From assembly GCF_001881565.1 (NCBI RefSeq), contig NZ_MPDJ01000002.1, positions 420,599 to 484,598 of the forward strand: a stretch of DNA of 64,000 nucleotides, read 5' to 3'. The notes beneath the pieces were generated by a model. That model saw nothing but the letters and a program-made list of their open reading frames with translations. It was not told the DNA's origin and made no database searches. The translations under genes were made by a program, and so were the position numbers. Source of the stretch: Eisenbergiella tayi (lineage in GTDB: Bacteria; Bacillota; Clostridia; Lachnospirales; Lachnospiraceae). Shown piece by piece: positions 43,613 through 53,155 of this stretch; position 1 is the first letter of the stretch; every line of letters begins with the position of its first letter.

Positions 43613-44905
43613 TCAGGGAACCAATACCCCGATGGTTATATAGGGTATTCCGTTCAGCTGTTCATTGCCGGTAATAATCCTTCCTCCATGCCGTTCCGCA
43701 ATCCGGCGGACATTATACAGGCCGTAGCCATGTCCGGCTTCCTCCTTCGTCGACCAGCCCCGCCGGAACATCTGTATAAACTCCACGTTGGATAAAGCAC
43801 CGTGGGGATTCAGAACAGAAAACCGGAGACCGTCCGTTTCCTCTGCCGCTCTGGCGTACACCACATCTCCGGGCCCGGCAGCCTCGATGGCATTGTCCAG
43901 CAAAATGGCGATCACCTCCACCCAGTCGGCTTCCGATAAGGCATGGCGGAGAAACGCGCCTGCAACCGTCACCTCCACACAAACCTGTTTTAGTTCCGCC
44001 TGCTTCATTTTTCCAAACAGCAGCCCGCTGATAACTTTGCTGTCACACTTTAATAACTCCTTATCAGCGCCGTCCAGCCTCACATTCTGAAGCAGAGATG
44101 TCACCGCTTCCTGTGCATCCTGCAAATCCTGTGCGGCAGAAACCGCTGCTGCTACCGCCATCATCTGGTTGTTAAAATCATGCTGACGCGCCCGCACCTG
44201 TTCAATCAGTTCTTCCACCAGAGGAAGATACTGCTCCAGCATCGCTGTTTTCTGGCGGGCCTGAATACGGTGCTGCCGAAGGAGCATGACAATCCCGTCG
44301 CAAACCGCCAACAGCCCCACCGCACCCACAGGTACCGGCAGCCGGAGAAGCATTGCGGAAAGGTCAAACCGAAACAGAAGGAGCAGCAGCAAAAGAAGCA
44401 GCGCCGTATTGCTGCACACCATACAAATGACAGGATCCCCGTCAGCCAGCTTCTCCCTCAGCCACCGGAGCACCCCTGTGCTCCAAAGCACCAGCAGGAG
44501 GAAAAAGGACAGAGTCCGGCCCACATAAACATACCATACAGGCTCCGTCAGGCCGCACAGGGCCAGGAACAGTAAACTGAATTCCCTCAGCAGAAGATAC
44601 AGCGCAAAGACGGCAATCGTGCCGAAGAGCGTATGCCCCTCGCTCTTTTGAAACCACAGGCTGTTTAATAACAGCACTCCGAGGAAAAGAAACAGAAATG
44701 CGACGATATGATCCACCGGGAGCACAGCATATGCCATTTCCGTCTCCTGCTCCCCAAGCCCCAGGCGGGAGAGCAGACAGACACCGGCAAACAACAGCGG
44801 CAGCAGCCGATCCGGCTTTCCCCTGGATCTGCCCAGCAGCCCGAAGCCGGAAAGCGACAGGAGAAGCCCGTCCAATACGCTCTGGAAAAAGATAGAAATT
44901 GTCAT
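43613..44905 (-). CDS. GHKL (AgrC-like) sensor histidine kinase
   Basis: 430 residues: six to seven N-terminal membrane helices (~1-210), then the phospho-accepting His in RQHDFNNQM and a GHKL ATPase with LDNAIEAA and GYGLYNVRRIAERHGG. This class senses peptide signals. Its start overlaps the LytTR regulator stop by 4 bases, so the two are translated together. Confidence 0.85.
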   Translation of the reverse strand: MTISIFFQSVLDGLLLSLSGFGLLGRSRGKPDRLLPLLFAGVCLLSRLGLGEQETEMAYAVLPVDHIVAFLFLFLGVLLLNSLWFQKSEGHTLFGTIAVFALYLLLREFSLLFLALCGLTEPVWYVYVGRTLSFFLLLVLWSTGVLRWLREKLADGDPVICMVCSNTALLLLLLLLLFRFDLSAMLLRLPVPVGAVGLLAVCDGIVMLLRQHRIQARQKTAMLEQYLPLVEELIEQVRARQHDFNNQMMAVAAAVSAAQDLQDAQEAVTSLLQNVRLDGADKELLKCDSKVISGLLFGKMKQAELKQVCVEVTVAGAFLRHALSEADWVEVIAILLDNAIEAAGPGDVVYARAAEETDGLRFSVLNPHGALSNVEFIQMFRRGWSTKEEAGHGYGLYNVRRIAERHGGRIITGNEQLNGIPYITIGVLVP

Positions 44906-45627
44906 GGCTTTTCACGCTCAAACACTGCTTTCTGATATTTCTCACCAATCGGGATTGCTGTTTCGCATTCCTTCAGGTAAAGCAGGCGGTTTGCCTTGTC
45001 TATTTTACAAATATGAACCGGATTGATCAAAAAGCTTTTATGGCATTGCAGCAAACGATCCTTCGGCACCATATTCAGAAGCTTTGAAAGGCTGTAACCG
45101 GAAATCCGGTCTGTTACTTCACTTCCGCCGATCTGTGCCGTATGGATCAAAAGCCTTTTTCCAAAAGATTCAATGTAGAGAATATTCCGTATCTCGTATT
45201 CAAACAGGAACTGCTTCTGCTCAATCCGAAGGATTTCAGGCACCGCCTGCATCTGCGCCCCCATCTCAAGAGCCGCATGGAATGTCTTTTGAAATTCCTC
45301 CTCCGTGAAAGGCTTTACCAGAAAATCGTAGCACTTAATTTCCCTGTAGGCAGACAGCTCCTCCCCGGCCAGTTCCGTGGTAAAAAGGATCGGGGTAAAC
45401 CGGTATTCCGGCAGAGCCCGCAGCTGCCTTGCCAGCTCGGTCCCCCTGTAATCCAAAAGCTGTATATCTAATATGAATAGATCAACCTTGTTTTGTGCCG
45501 CAAAGGAAAGGGCCTCTGCCGCCTTTCCGAATACTGCAAGCCTGTGTCCATCTGAGCTGTTTTCAATGTACCGGCGCAGAAGTGCCGCTGCGCCCGGCTC
45601 GTCTTCAACCAATAAAATAAGTCCCAT
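44902..45627 (-). CDS. LytTR-family response regulator (AgrA-like)
   Basis: 241 residues: receiver domain with LVEDEPG, phospho-acceptor Asp in LFILDIQLLD and Lys in FLVKPFTEEEF; C-terminal LytTR DNA-binding domain (ILYIESFGKRLLIHT, CHKSFLINPVHICKID). It is the first gene of the pair with the GHKL kinase and may control the adjacent ABC exporter operon. Confidence 0.88.
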   Translation of the reverse strand: MGLILLVEDEPGAAALLRRYIENSSDGHRLAVFGKAAEALSFAAQNKVDLFILDIQLLDYRGTELARQLRALPEYRFTPILFTTELAGEELSAYREIKCYDFLVKPFTEEEFQKTFHAALEMGAQMQAVPEILRIEQKQFLFEYEIRNILYIESFGKRLLIHTAQIGGSEVTDRISGYSLSKLLNMVPKDRLLQCHKSFLINPVHICKIDKANRLLYLKECETAIPIGEKYQKAVFEREKP

Positions 45628-45791
45628 AGCAGGCTCCCTTCACACATCCTTCAATGCAGTGATAATTATATCATAACTTTATGAGAACACCTACTTTATT
45701 TTATTGGACGCTTCTCCGTTACCAGCAGGTACACAGCCATTCGCAACGGTTCTGCTTCTTCCTCATTTACACCTGCCGGGGCTGCTCTTTA

Positions 45792-46607
45792 CTAAGTACT
45801 CATAAACAGGAATGCAGCCTCCGCAAATGTAAAAATAATGCTGAGCACCAGGGCCGCCCGGCACAGAATCAGAGAAGCCTTAAGCGCATTTTTACCCCTG
45901 CTGCTCTTTTGAATATGACGTAATCCCATAATGCTCAGGACAAGCCCGACGGGAGGGAATATGATACTGAAAACAATGCCAAAGGTTCCCAGAACAGAAG
46001 CTTTGCGTGCACTGTTCTCCCTTGCATGGACCTGCGCCTGCAGTTCCTCATTACCCCGGTTGATCCGGGCAGCTATTTCGCCTGTTAACCGGCCGAACCG
46101 GGCACATTCCTCCTCCTGAATGATATTCACATGGTGGTAGCTGTCCTTTCTGGTGTTGTTCACCTCCACAACACAGTCCAGTAAGGACGCGCCGCCCTTA
46201 TCATACAGGGCACAGTCCACACGCCGTATCCTGCCTTCCCTGTCTTTTTTAATGCTGACGTCGGCGACGCCTAATATATCTTCGGTGATCAGGATTGGCT
46301 CTCCCGGCAGGATAAGCTCCTTATCAAAGGACAGGGGTATGACCCAGATACGGCCTGCGTCACAGGCAAGGGCATAGGAATAGTAGGTGACATAGGTCCT
46401 GCGTCCATAGTGCACCTCTTTTTCAAAATGACCATAGGCCACCTGATACCCGCTCTCTCCCGGCAGAGCCCGGGCCACGGCTTTCCTGAGCCGTTCCTTG
46501 TCCTCCCCGCCGGCTGCTTTGCGCAGGTTTATCTTCTCCCGCATAAAAACATAGACTGCAGCTGCAGCCGCAATAACAACAATAATCCATATCAGCTTGC
46601 TATCCAT
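45792..46607 (-). CDS. Membrane protein of unknown function
   Basis: 271 residues: an N-terminal membrane helix, a soluble region (~40-200) with a basic segment, and two C-terminal hydrophobic helices separated by a short loop (FGIVFSIIFPPVGLVLSIMG, LCRAALVLSIIFTF), the latter like DUF4190-type membrane tails. No function can be assigned. It precedes the LytTR gene by 160 bases. Confidence 0.55.
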   Translation of the reverse strand: MDSKLIWIIVVIAAAAAVYVFMREKINLRKAAGGEDKERLRKAVARALPGESGYQVAYGHFEKEVHYGRRTYVTYYSYALACDAGRIWVIPLSFDKELILPGEPILITEDILGVADVSIKKDREGRIRRVDCALYDKGGASLLDCVVEVNNTRKDSYHHVNIIQEEECARFGRLTGEIAARINRGNEELQAQVHARENSARKASVLGTFGIVFSIIFPPVGLVLSIMGLRHIQKSSRGKNALKASLILCRAALVLSIIFTFAEAAFLFMST

Positions 46608-46719
46608 ATGTAATGGTATCCTCCGTTTTTCATCATCTTCAGGGTCAGCTGACTCTTACCAACAGGTAAAAAACAGTATACCATCCCAACATATATTTTT
46701 CTTGTAAGATATGACACCT

Positions 46720-46760
46720 AAAGCGGTGAGACAAACGGAGAAAGCGGCGGGACAAACGGA
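46720..46760 (+). repeat. Tandem repeat of a 20-bp unit
   Basis: Two copies of AAAGCGGNGNGACAAACGGA (46720-46739 and 46741-46760) with two differences, 21 bases apart. No known regulator site is recognised. Confidence 0.5.
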
Positions 46761-46817
46761 CAGCACCTCATACCGTCTTTTAAGCCGGATAGAAACAACG
46801 CCGGAACACCCTGCCTG

Positions 46818-47600
46818 TCACCATCCTTTTTTATGGACTGCCCTCTTTTCCTTTCTTCTCTTCTCCGCAGTTTCTTCCCTGGGTTTTATAAACAAAAATA
46901 CAATCCCGGCAAGCAGCATGACGGATACACTCAGTGCGCAAAGCGGTATATTCCACTGAACCCCTTCCTCATACCCCCGGTAATTAATCAGCCCTAATAC
47001 CGCCGAAACCGGATAAATATACTGTAATTCCCCACCGGCGAACATTCCTATAAAGCCATAAACAAACGCAGCAATGACACCCGCAAAAAAATTGCTTCCC
47101 TCCCTGCCTGTCAATACAATAATCGGTATTATTACCATATATTCAAATAACGCCAGCAGAGGCATCTGAACCATGCCTGCCAAAACATGTTTAAAAAGAA
47201 TCCCATCATATCCCATGATGAAAGCGCCGGCAACGGTAAAAAAGAAACAGACCATTCCCATAATAAGAGACAAAACAGAGGAAACCGCCAGCTTGCCTGC
47301 CATAAGTTTTCGAAAGGATATCGGAATCACAACAATATTTTTCAGCGTATCATCGGTGTATTCCCTTGAAATCATATAACCTGTTATCAGCGTGATGCAC
47401 ATAGGAAAAATAAGGGTGGCAAAGTTTTTAATCACCTGCTCATACAGAAACAGGAAATCCCAAACCATGCCGTCCTCGGCCATGGAAGTGAACAGCGTCA
47501 CCAGCACGGTAAGGAGCATTAGTGACACGCCAATCCACAAAATAAAGTATCTTCTCAATTTCAGAAATTCTGTTTTGATAACCCGGAACATATTACTCAC
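46818..47600 (-). CDS. ABC permease of a lantibiotic-immunity-like system
   Basis: 260 residues with six hydrophobic helices, ABC-2 type (LanG/LanE-like size). It overlaps the preceding permease gene by 8 bases. Together with the ATPase and the second permease it forms a two-permease ABC complex like those that protect against lantibiotics or bacitracin. Confidence 0.75.
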   Translation of the reverse strand: MSNMFRVIKTEFLKLRRYFILWIGVSLMLLTVLVTLFTSMAEDGMVWDFLFLYEQVIKNFATLIFPMCITLITGYMISREYTDDTLKNIVVIPISFRKLMAGKLAVSSVLSLIMGMVCFFFTVAGAFIMGYDGILFKHVLAGMVQMPLLALFEYMVIIPIIVLTGREGSNFFAGVIAAFVYGFIGMFAGGELQYIYPVSAVLGLINYRGYEEGVQWNIPLCALSVSVMLLAGIVFLFIKPREETAEKRRKEKRAVHKKGW

Positions 47601-48405
47601 TCCTTTCCTTATATAAATAAATAGCCAGCAGAACGGAGACTATCCCAATCGCTCCCAATGTGAAAAACAATTGTGCGGTTGACGGGATCAACCCCAGTTC
47701 AACAAAATTCTGCAGATCAGCCGCATCCTCCATGCTCATATGTTCTGCAATCTGAACGCTGCTCCACAGCATAATACTCGGTGTAGGAAGAAGGAACACT
47801 AAAATTTTAGGCAGGGAAGCTATTGTAAAAGTGGAAAGCAGATTAAATACACTGTAAAAAACACACAGCATAACCGAAAAAATATAAGATTTACTGAAAA
47901 ATACGATCAGCAAAACCAGCGGCAATGCGCTGAGGGCAATCATAATGCCGTCCAGGACAGAAAACAGCAGTTTGTAGATAATATTTGTCACATCAAAGCA
48001 AATACTCCCGCATAAAATACTTGCCGCCGTCGAAGATATACAAAACAGGATGCTCAATAGCAGCAGCACGGCATACTTGGCCGCCACCATTTCCGTACTT
48101 GTCACAGGAATGGTCCTCAGATTCTTATAGGTGTCGTTATCCCGTTCCATAAAAAAGAGCTGCGCCGCAAGAATCCCTAATACACATGGAAGCAGCAGAA
48201 GCATGCCGAAGCCCATAACAGACTGCCACAATGCATCAAAAGCTGCCGCCTTCGTCGAATATTTTCCCTGTGCCGAATTCAGGCGGTAAACGATAAGGGT
48301 AAGAGGCGCCGGGAAAAGAAAAGACGCCATTAAAACCAGCTGTACAAATCTCTTTCTTTTCAGCTTCCAAAATTCACATTTGATCAGCTTAAGCAATGCC
48401 TTCAC
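47593..48405 (-). CDS. ABC permease of a lantibiotic-immunity-like system
   Basis: 270 residues with six hydrophobic helices, paired with the following permease. It overlaps the ATPase gene by 17 bases, so the three products are made together. Confidence 0.75.
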   Translation of the reverse strand: MKALLKLIKCEFWKLKRKRFVQLVLMASFLFPAPLTLIVYRLNSAQGKYSTKAAAFDALWQSVMGFGMLLLLPCVLGILAAQLFFMERDNDTYKNLRTIPVTSTEMVAAKYAVLLLLSILFCISSTAASILCGSICFDVTNIIYKLLFSVLDGIMIALSALPLVLLIVFFSKSYIFSVMLCVFYSVFNLLSTFTIASLPKILVFLLPTPSIMLWSSVQIAEHMSMEDAADLQNFVELGLIPSTAQLFFTLGAIGIVSVLLAIYLYKERSE

Positions 48406-49312
48406 CCCCAGTCACCTTTTTAAAGTAATCCTCCAGCGTGTCTTCACATAAATGGACTTCCGAAATATCCACCCCCTGCCGCACGAAGGTCCGGTTCACC
48501 GCGGCAGCCGGCAGATCAACATCCAAAAGCCGGATACTGTTTTCCTCACAGATCTCGTAATTTCCGGTACCGAAATCTTTTTCCAGTATCTCTGCGGCCT
48601 TACGGCTGTCCGAAACGATAAACCGGATATAGCGGCGGTTTTTCCTCTCCATTTCTTCCAGACTCTCCTCTTCCAGCAGCACCCCTTTGTCAATAATGCC
48701 GATATCATCAGCCAGAAGCGCAATCTCCGACAGAATGTGGCTGGAGATCAGAATGGTCTTTCCGCCGATATCACAAAGCTCCCGGATAAAGGAACGGACT
48801 TCCGCAATACCGATCGGATCCAGTCCGTTAATCGGCTCGTCCAGAATCAGAAGCTCGGGATTGTGCATGACCGCCAGCGCAATGGCAAGCCGCTGTTTCA
48901 TTCCCAGGGAATACTGGGAAAATATTTTTTTATCCCGGTAAGGCAGATTCACAAGCTCCAACGCCGTCTTTATATCCTTGGAATTCTTTAATCCTCTGAG
49001 CTCCGCAAATATCCTGAGATTCTCCTCAGCCGTCAGATTAGGATAGAAACCCGGCGATTCAATCAGACTTCCAATCCGCGGCAGCGTCTTGTTCTCGTTT
49101 CCGGCAAGAGGCTCACCGAATATCCTGATTTGTCCCGAATTGGGTCTGCTCAGCCCCAGAAGCATGCGCATGGCAGTCGTTTTCCCTGCTCCGTTGCGGC
49201 CCAGCAGACCATAAATCCTTCCCTTTTTTACATGAAGGCTGATGTGGGAAACACATACCTGGTTCCCGTATTTTTTAGTCAGATCATTGGTTTCAATAAT
49301 ATAGTCGTTCAT
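48389..49312 (-). CDS. ABC ATPase, LanF/BcrA type
   Basis: 307 residues: Walker A GRNGAGKTT, signature QYSLGMKQRL, Walker B LILDEPINGLD, plus a C-terminal regulatory domain. The Q-loop position reads IGSLIESPGF, with Glu in place of Gln, the E-loop feature reported for lantibiotic-immunity ATPases. AAGGAGG before the ATG at 49312 sets the start; a longer reading would cross the regulator sites. Confidence 0.85.
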   Translation of the reverse strand: MNDYIIETNDLTKKYGNQVCVSHISLHVKKGRIYGLLGRNGAGKTTAMRMLLGLSRPNSGQIRIFGEPLAGNENKTLPRIGSLIESPGFYPNLTAEENLRIFAELRGLKNSKDIKTALELVNLPYRDKKIFSQYSLGMKQRLAIALAVMHNPELLILDEPINGLDPIGIAEVRSFIRELCDIGGKTILISSHILSEIALLADDIGIIDKGVLLEEESLEEMERKNRRYIRFIVSDSRKAAEILEKDFGTGNYEICEENSIRLLDVDLPAAAVNRTFVRQGVDISEVHLCEDTLEDYFKKVTGGEGIA

Positions 49313-49361
49313 AATTTTGAACCTCCTTTTTTCATCTCCTGACCAGATTAACATGCCAATC

Positions 49362-49443
49362 CTGAGATAACTCTGAGCCTGCCTTAAATTTACTCTGAGA
49401 TTTACGGGATCAAATAGGAAAACCGGATGACTTGCCATATAAT
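49362..49443 (+). promoter_or_regulatory. CTGAG half-sites and promoter for the regulator/ABC genes
   Basis: CTGAG occurs at 49362, 49373 and 49395: spacings of 11 and 22 bases put all three on one helix face, as for OmpR-type binding. TATAAT at 49438-49443 is a plus-strand -10 for the regulator-kinase operon; the divergent ABC operon lies on the other side. Confidence 0.6.
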
Positions 49444-49469
49444 AAAGACATGACAGAAAGGAGGGCCAT

Positions 49470-50165
49470 ATGAAGGACAGAGCAATTCTTCTTGTGGATG
49501 ATGAAACCGATTTGCTGGAAATGCTTCAATCTATTTTCGAACGGGCCGGATATACCCGGATTTTAACTGCTGCCTCCGGGAAAGCCGCTCTGAAAATATG
49601 GAAGGAAGCAAAGCCTTCTATGATAATTCTTGATGTGATGATGCCCGGCATGGATGGAATAGCCGTACTGAAGGAGATCCGCCGGACAAGCCGGATACCC
49701 GTCCTCATGCTGACGGCCCGCGGCGAGGCGGAGGATAGAATTGCAGGCTTTGAAGGCGGCGCGGATGACTATCTGCCGAAGCCTTTTTTACCAAAAGAAT
49801 TATTGCTCCGGGTACAGGCAATTATGAGCAGGGCCTACCCGGAAAAGGAGCGCAGGATTTATCTGGAGGCTGCGACCATTGATTTAGACAAGGCGGAAGG
49901 CTGGCGCGGCGAGAAACCATTTTCCCTGACGGCAAAGGAACTGCAGCTGATTGAAAAGCTATATGAAAATGCAGGACGTATAGTCACAACCGGCTCATTA
50001 TGCGAGACTGTCTGCGGGGAATTCTGGCAGGGCTATGAAACCACTCTCTCCACCCATATCCGGCATCTGAGGGAAAAAATAGAACAGAATCCCTCAAAGC
50101 CCGTTTCCCTTATTACGGTGAAGGGCCTGGGATACCGGCTCTATCTCAAAGGAGTGAAAAGATGA
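49470..50165 (+). CDS. OmpR-family response regulator
   Basis: 231 residues: receiver (ILLVDDE, Asp in MIILDVMMPGMDG, Lys in LPKPF) and winged-helix output. It overlaps the kinase start by 4 bases and is divergent from the ABC operon, the classic arrangement for peptide-antibiotic sensing. Confidence 0.88.
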   Translation: MKDRAILLVDDETDLLEMLQSIFERAGYTRILTAASGKAALKIWKEAKPSMIILDVMMPGMDGIAVLKEIRRTSRIPVLMLTARGEAEDRIAGFEGGADDYLPKPFLPKELLLRVQAIMSRAYPEKERRIYLEAATIDLDKAEGWRGEKPFSLTAKELQLIEKLYENAGRIVTTGSLCETVCGEFWQGYETTLSTHIRHLREKIEQNPSKPVSLITVKGLGYRLYLKGVKR

Positions 50166-51529
50166 ATGCTGTTGAACGTTTTTTCCGCCGCTATATCCTT
50201 TCTACGGTCGGCATACTGGTCCTTTTTTTTACCGTTAATCTCTTATTGTTGGGAACCTTTGCCCTGATTCTTTATCTGAACGGCGCCGCAGATTCCAGCT
50301 TCCCGACAGAAGAATTTTCCGGCCATATTGTTTTACAGAACGGAGAACTCATAGCCGACACCAGTGCACAGGAATTGCTGCAGCATGCAAAAGCCTGGGC
50401 CATGATACTGCGTGACGACGGGAAGGTTATCTGGGAAGAGGGCCTTCCGGAGGAGCTTCCGCGCCAATATTCCGTAACGGATGTCGCCCTCTTCAGCCGG
50501 TGGTACCTTAATGATTACCCCATCCATATCTGGAAACGGACAGACGGGCTTCTGGTCATAGGCTTTCCTCCCGGAAGTGTCATCCAGTTTTATTCTTCCA
50601 CGCAGAGCCGGTATGCCCTGCCCTCCTTAACCGGGATAGCGGTCATTTTCGTTATTAACATCCTTTTAATGATATATCTGTTTTTACGGAATGTCCGCCG
50701 GATAGAACGAGCAATCGAGCCCATTTTAGAAGGCATTCATTCTCTCTCGCAGGGAAAGGCCTTCCGGCTGGAGGAAAAAGGCGATCTGGCGGAAATCAAC
50801 GCCAGCCTGAACCGGACAGGGGAATATCTGATAAAAAAAGACAATACCCGGGCAGAGTGGATACGTGGAGTGTCCCATGATATCCGGACACCCCTTTCCA
50901 TGATCCTGGGTTATGCCAGTGAAATGGAAGATACTCCGTCCCTGCCGCAGACAACAAGAAAACAGGCCGGAATAATCCGGACGCAGGGTGAAAAGCTGAC
51001 CGAATTAGTGACCGACCTGAATCTGACAACGAAATTAGAGTATTCCCTGCAGCCAATCAAAAAGCAGCCGGTTAACCCGGTGGAATTGGCAAGGCAGGTC
51101 GTAAGCGAGTTTCTTAACAACGGCCTCGGAGAGGCCTGTGAACTGGAGATCTCTGAAGAACATCCCGGAAAAGCGATTCTTCTGTATGCGGACGATGCCT
51201 TACTGCGCCGCATGCTAAGCAATCTGATACGCAACAGTATCCTGCACAATGCGGAGGGCTGCAGAATAACTGTTTTGATCGGATCGACAGATAACTGCTG
51301 CATCTTTACTGTCTCCGACACCGGAACAGGACTGTCCGAATCTCAATTACAGTCCCTGAACAGCGGCCATGCAATACCAAGCACCTGTAAGGAAACGAAT
51401 AATGCCGATCACGGGCTGGGCCTGAAGATAGTCAGGCAAATCGTGAAGGTGCATCAGGGGGAAATCCATTTTTCCAACAATGCTCCTCATGGGCTATGTG
51501 TTGAAATCAGGATCATGCGATATGCATAA
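50162..51529 (+). CDS. Sensor histidine kinase
   Basis: 455 residues: two membrane helices around a short extracellular loop (~45-150), HisKA with GVSHDIRTPLSMILGYASEM and HATPase with LIRNSILHNAEG and HGLGLKIVRQIV. The layout suits kinases that sense antimicrobial peptides at the membrane. The 3' end overlaps the converging mgtE-like gene by 17 bases. Confidence 0.85.
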   Translation: MNAVERFFRRYILSTVGILVLFFTVNLLLLGTFALILYLNGAADSSFPTEEFSGHIVLQNGELIADTSAQELLQHAKAWAMILRDDGKVIWEEGLPEELPRQYSVTDVALFSRWYLNDYPIHIWKRTDGLLVIGFPPGSVIQFYSSTQSRYALPSLTGIAVIFVINILLMIYLFLRNVRRIERAIEPILEGIHSLSQGKAFRLEEKGDLAEINASLNRTGEYLIKKDNTRAEWIRGVSHDIRTPLSMILGYASEMEDTPSLPQTTRKQAGIIRTQGEKLTELVTDLNLTTKLEYSLQPIKKQPVNPVELARQVVSEFLNNGLGEACELEISEEHPGKAILLYADDALLRRMLSNLIRNSILHNAEGCRITVLIGSTDNCCIFTVSDTGTGLSESQLQSLNSGHAIPSTCKETNNADHGLGLKIVRQIVKVHQGEIHFSNNAPHGLCVEIRIMRYA

Positions 51530-52937
51530 CCTCAATCAAAAGGAACCACACCAAACCATAATAAGTAATGACCGCAACCAGGTCGTTCAGGGTTGTGATC
51601 AACGGACCGGAGGCCACCGCCGGATCGATTTTGATTTTCTTGAAGAAAATAGGTACCACTGTTCCGATCAGGCTGGAAATAACAAGCGCAAGAACCAGCG
51701 CCAGCCCGATACATACGGATATTCCAAAAGAGAACTGCCATGTTGCATGCTGCGAAAAATGGATATAGAAACCAATAAACACCACCGACAGGCTCCCGAG
51801 AAGCAAACCATTGGTTAAGCCGATACGCCCTTCCTTAAAAACTAACCGGGCCTTCTGCTTTCCGGTCAGGTTTTCGTCCATCAGGACACGAATCGTAACC
51901 GCCAGAGACTGTGTTCCCACATTACCGGACATATCCAGAATCAGCGACTGGAAAAAGACAGCGATTGTGATCTGCGCCATAACCGCCTCAAACAGACCCA
52001 CCACCGATGAAACCACCAGGCCAAGACCAAGCAGAATAACGAGCCAGGGAAGTCTCTTTTTAACACTCTCCTTCAGAGGCTCCGCCAGATCCTCCTCCGC
52101 CGACAGACCTGCTAATTTGGCGTAATCCTCGCCCATCTCGTCATCAACCACCTTGATGATATCCTGGGCCGTAATGATACCAAGAAGCTTGTTTTCTTCA
52201 TCCAACGCAGGGATAGAGTCCTCTGAATAATCCTTAATCCGCTCAATACAGTCATCGATCTCCTCTTTGGCGTAAACAAAGGGATAGGATGTAATGATCA
52301 GATCCTCCAGCGGGCTGCCTTCCCGCGCGACAATCAGATCCTTGAGTACAATGGCCCCGCGAAATATATTGTTATCATCCACAACATACAGCGTTGCGAT
52401 ATTATCGTGATCGGCCGCCTGCCGTATCAGTTCCTTCATAGCCTGTTTTATGGATAAATCTGCATGAAGGGCAATGAAATTGGTGGTCATTTTACTGCCG
52501 ATCTGATCCTCATCAAAAGACGAAATCAGCGCGATGTCTTTTTTTACATCATCGCCGAGCAGCTCAATCAGAGTCTCCCGTTCTTTTTTATCCAGCTGTT
52601 CCAGAAGCAAGACAGCCTTATCCGCATCCATTTTGGTAAGAACGGCTACTTTCTTTTTAATATCCATCTCTTCCAGGTAGCCCGAAACGGCGCTTTCTTC
52701 GGCATACTCGATAACATCAGACAGATCGTCAACATCAAGAATCCGATAAAGGCGCTGCCTTTCGGAAACACTCATATCTGAAAGGGCCGCCGCAATGCTG
52801 TTCTCATGGTAAGCCATAAGCTTATCCTTCATGACCGGCGGCGTATCATTTCCCCTGATAATCCGGATGATCTCCCTTTCGTAATTCGGCATTTCCCCTG
52901 TTTGCACATTGGTCAACATTTCCGTATTTGGCATCAT
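51513..52937 (-). CDS. mgtE: MgtE-family magnesium transporter
   Basis: 474 residues with the family order: N-terminal alpha-solenoid (~1-150), two CBS domains (~150-285) that sense magnesium, and five membrane helices at the C-terminus. DMSGNVGTQSLAVTIRVL is the characteristic pore-region segment. It imports Mg2+ (or related divalents) across the membrane. AAGGAGG sets the ATG at 52937. Confidence 0.92.
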   Translation of the reverse strand: MMPNTEMLTNVQTGEMPNYEREIIRIIRGNDTPPVMKDKLMAYHENSIAAALSDMSVSERQRLYRILDVDDLSDVIEYAEESAVSGYLEEMDIKKKVAVLTKMDADKAVLLLEQLDKKERETLIELLGDDVKKDIALISSFDEDQIGSKMTTNFIALHADLSIKQAMKELIRQAADHDNIATLYVVDDNNIFRGAIVLKDLIVAREGSPLEDLIITSYPFVYAKEEIDDCIERIKDYSEDSIPALDEENKLLGIITAQDIIKVVDDEMGEDYAKLAGLSAEEDLAEPLKESVKKRLPWLVILLGLGLVVSSVVGLFEAVMAQITIAVFFQSLILDMSGNVGTQSLAVTIRVLMDENLTGKQKARLVFKEGRIGLTNGLLLGSLSVVFIGFYIHFSQHATWQFSFGISVCIGLALVLALVISSLIGTVVPIFFKKIKIDPAVASGPLITTLNDLVAVITYYGLVWFLLIEVMHIA

Positions 52938-52972
52938 ATTTTCCTCCTTGTTGAAAAATTACCCGCTTCACT

Positions 52973-53046
52973 CCCAACACAGGCGGACGCTCCAAAATGC
53001 CAGCCGGAACTGTCATAATACTTCGGTGCCGCTATTCAGTGTTGGG
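52973..53046 (-). ncRNA. Candidate structured leader upstream of mgtE
   Basis: In the feoAB-mgtE gap CCCAACAC (52973-52980) and GTGTTGGG (53039-53046) close a 60-base region with GC-rich internal segments. It does not match the M-box magnesium riboswitch as I know it. An 18-codon open frame (53088-53032) with a RBS-like AGAGGTGG overlaps the region. Identity uncertain. Confidence 0.35.
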
Positions 53047-53155
53047 GCTGCGACTGTTATCATCCGACGTACTTCGTCCAGGATCCATGCTGCCCACCTC
53101 TTTTCTACATTAAAATAACAGTATCTGCCGCCGCCCGTCATACTATGCAGGCCGC

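Noticed and set aside
52938..53155. M-box magnesium riboswitch upstream of mgtE
   Set aside because: The conserved M-box core pieces are not present; only an unrelated long-range stem is seen.
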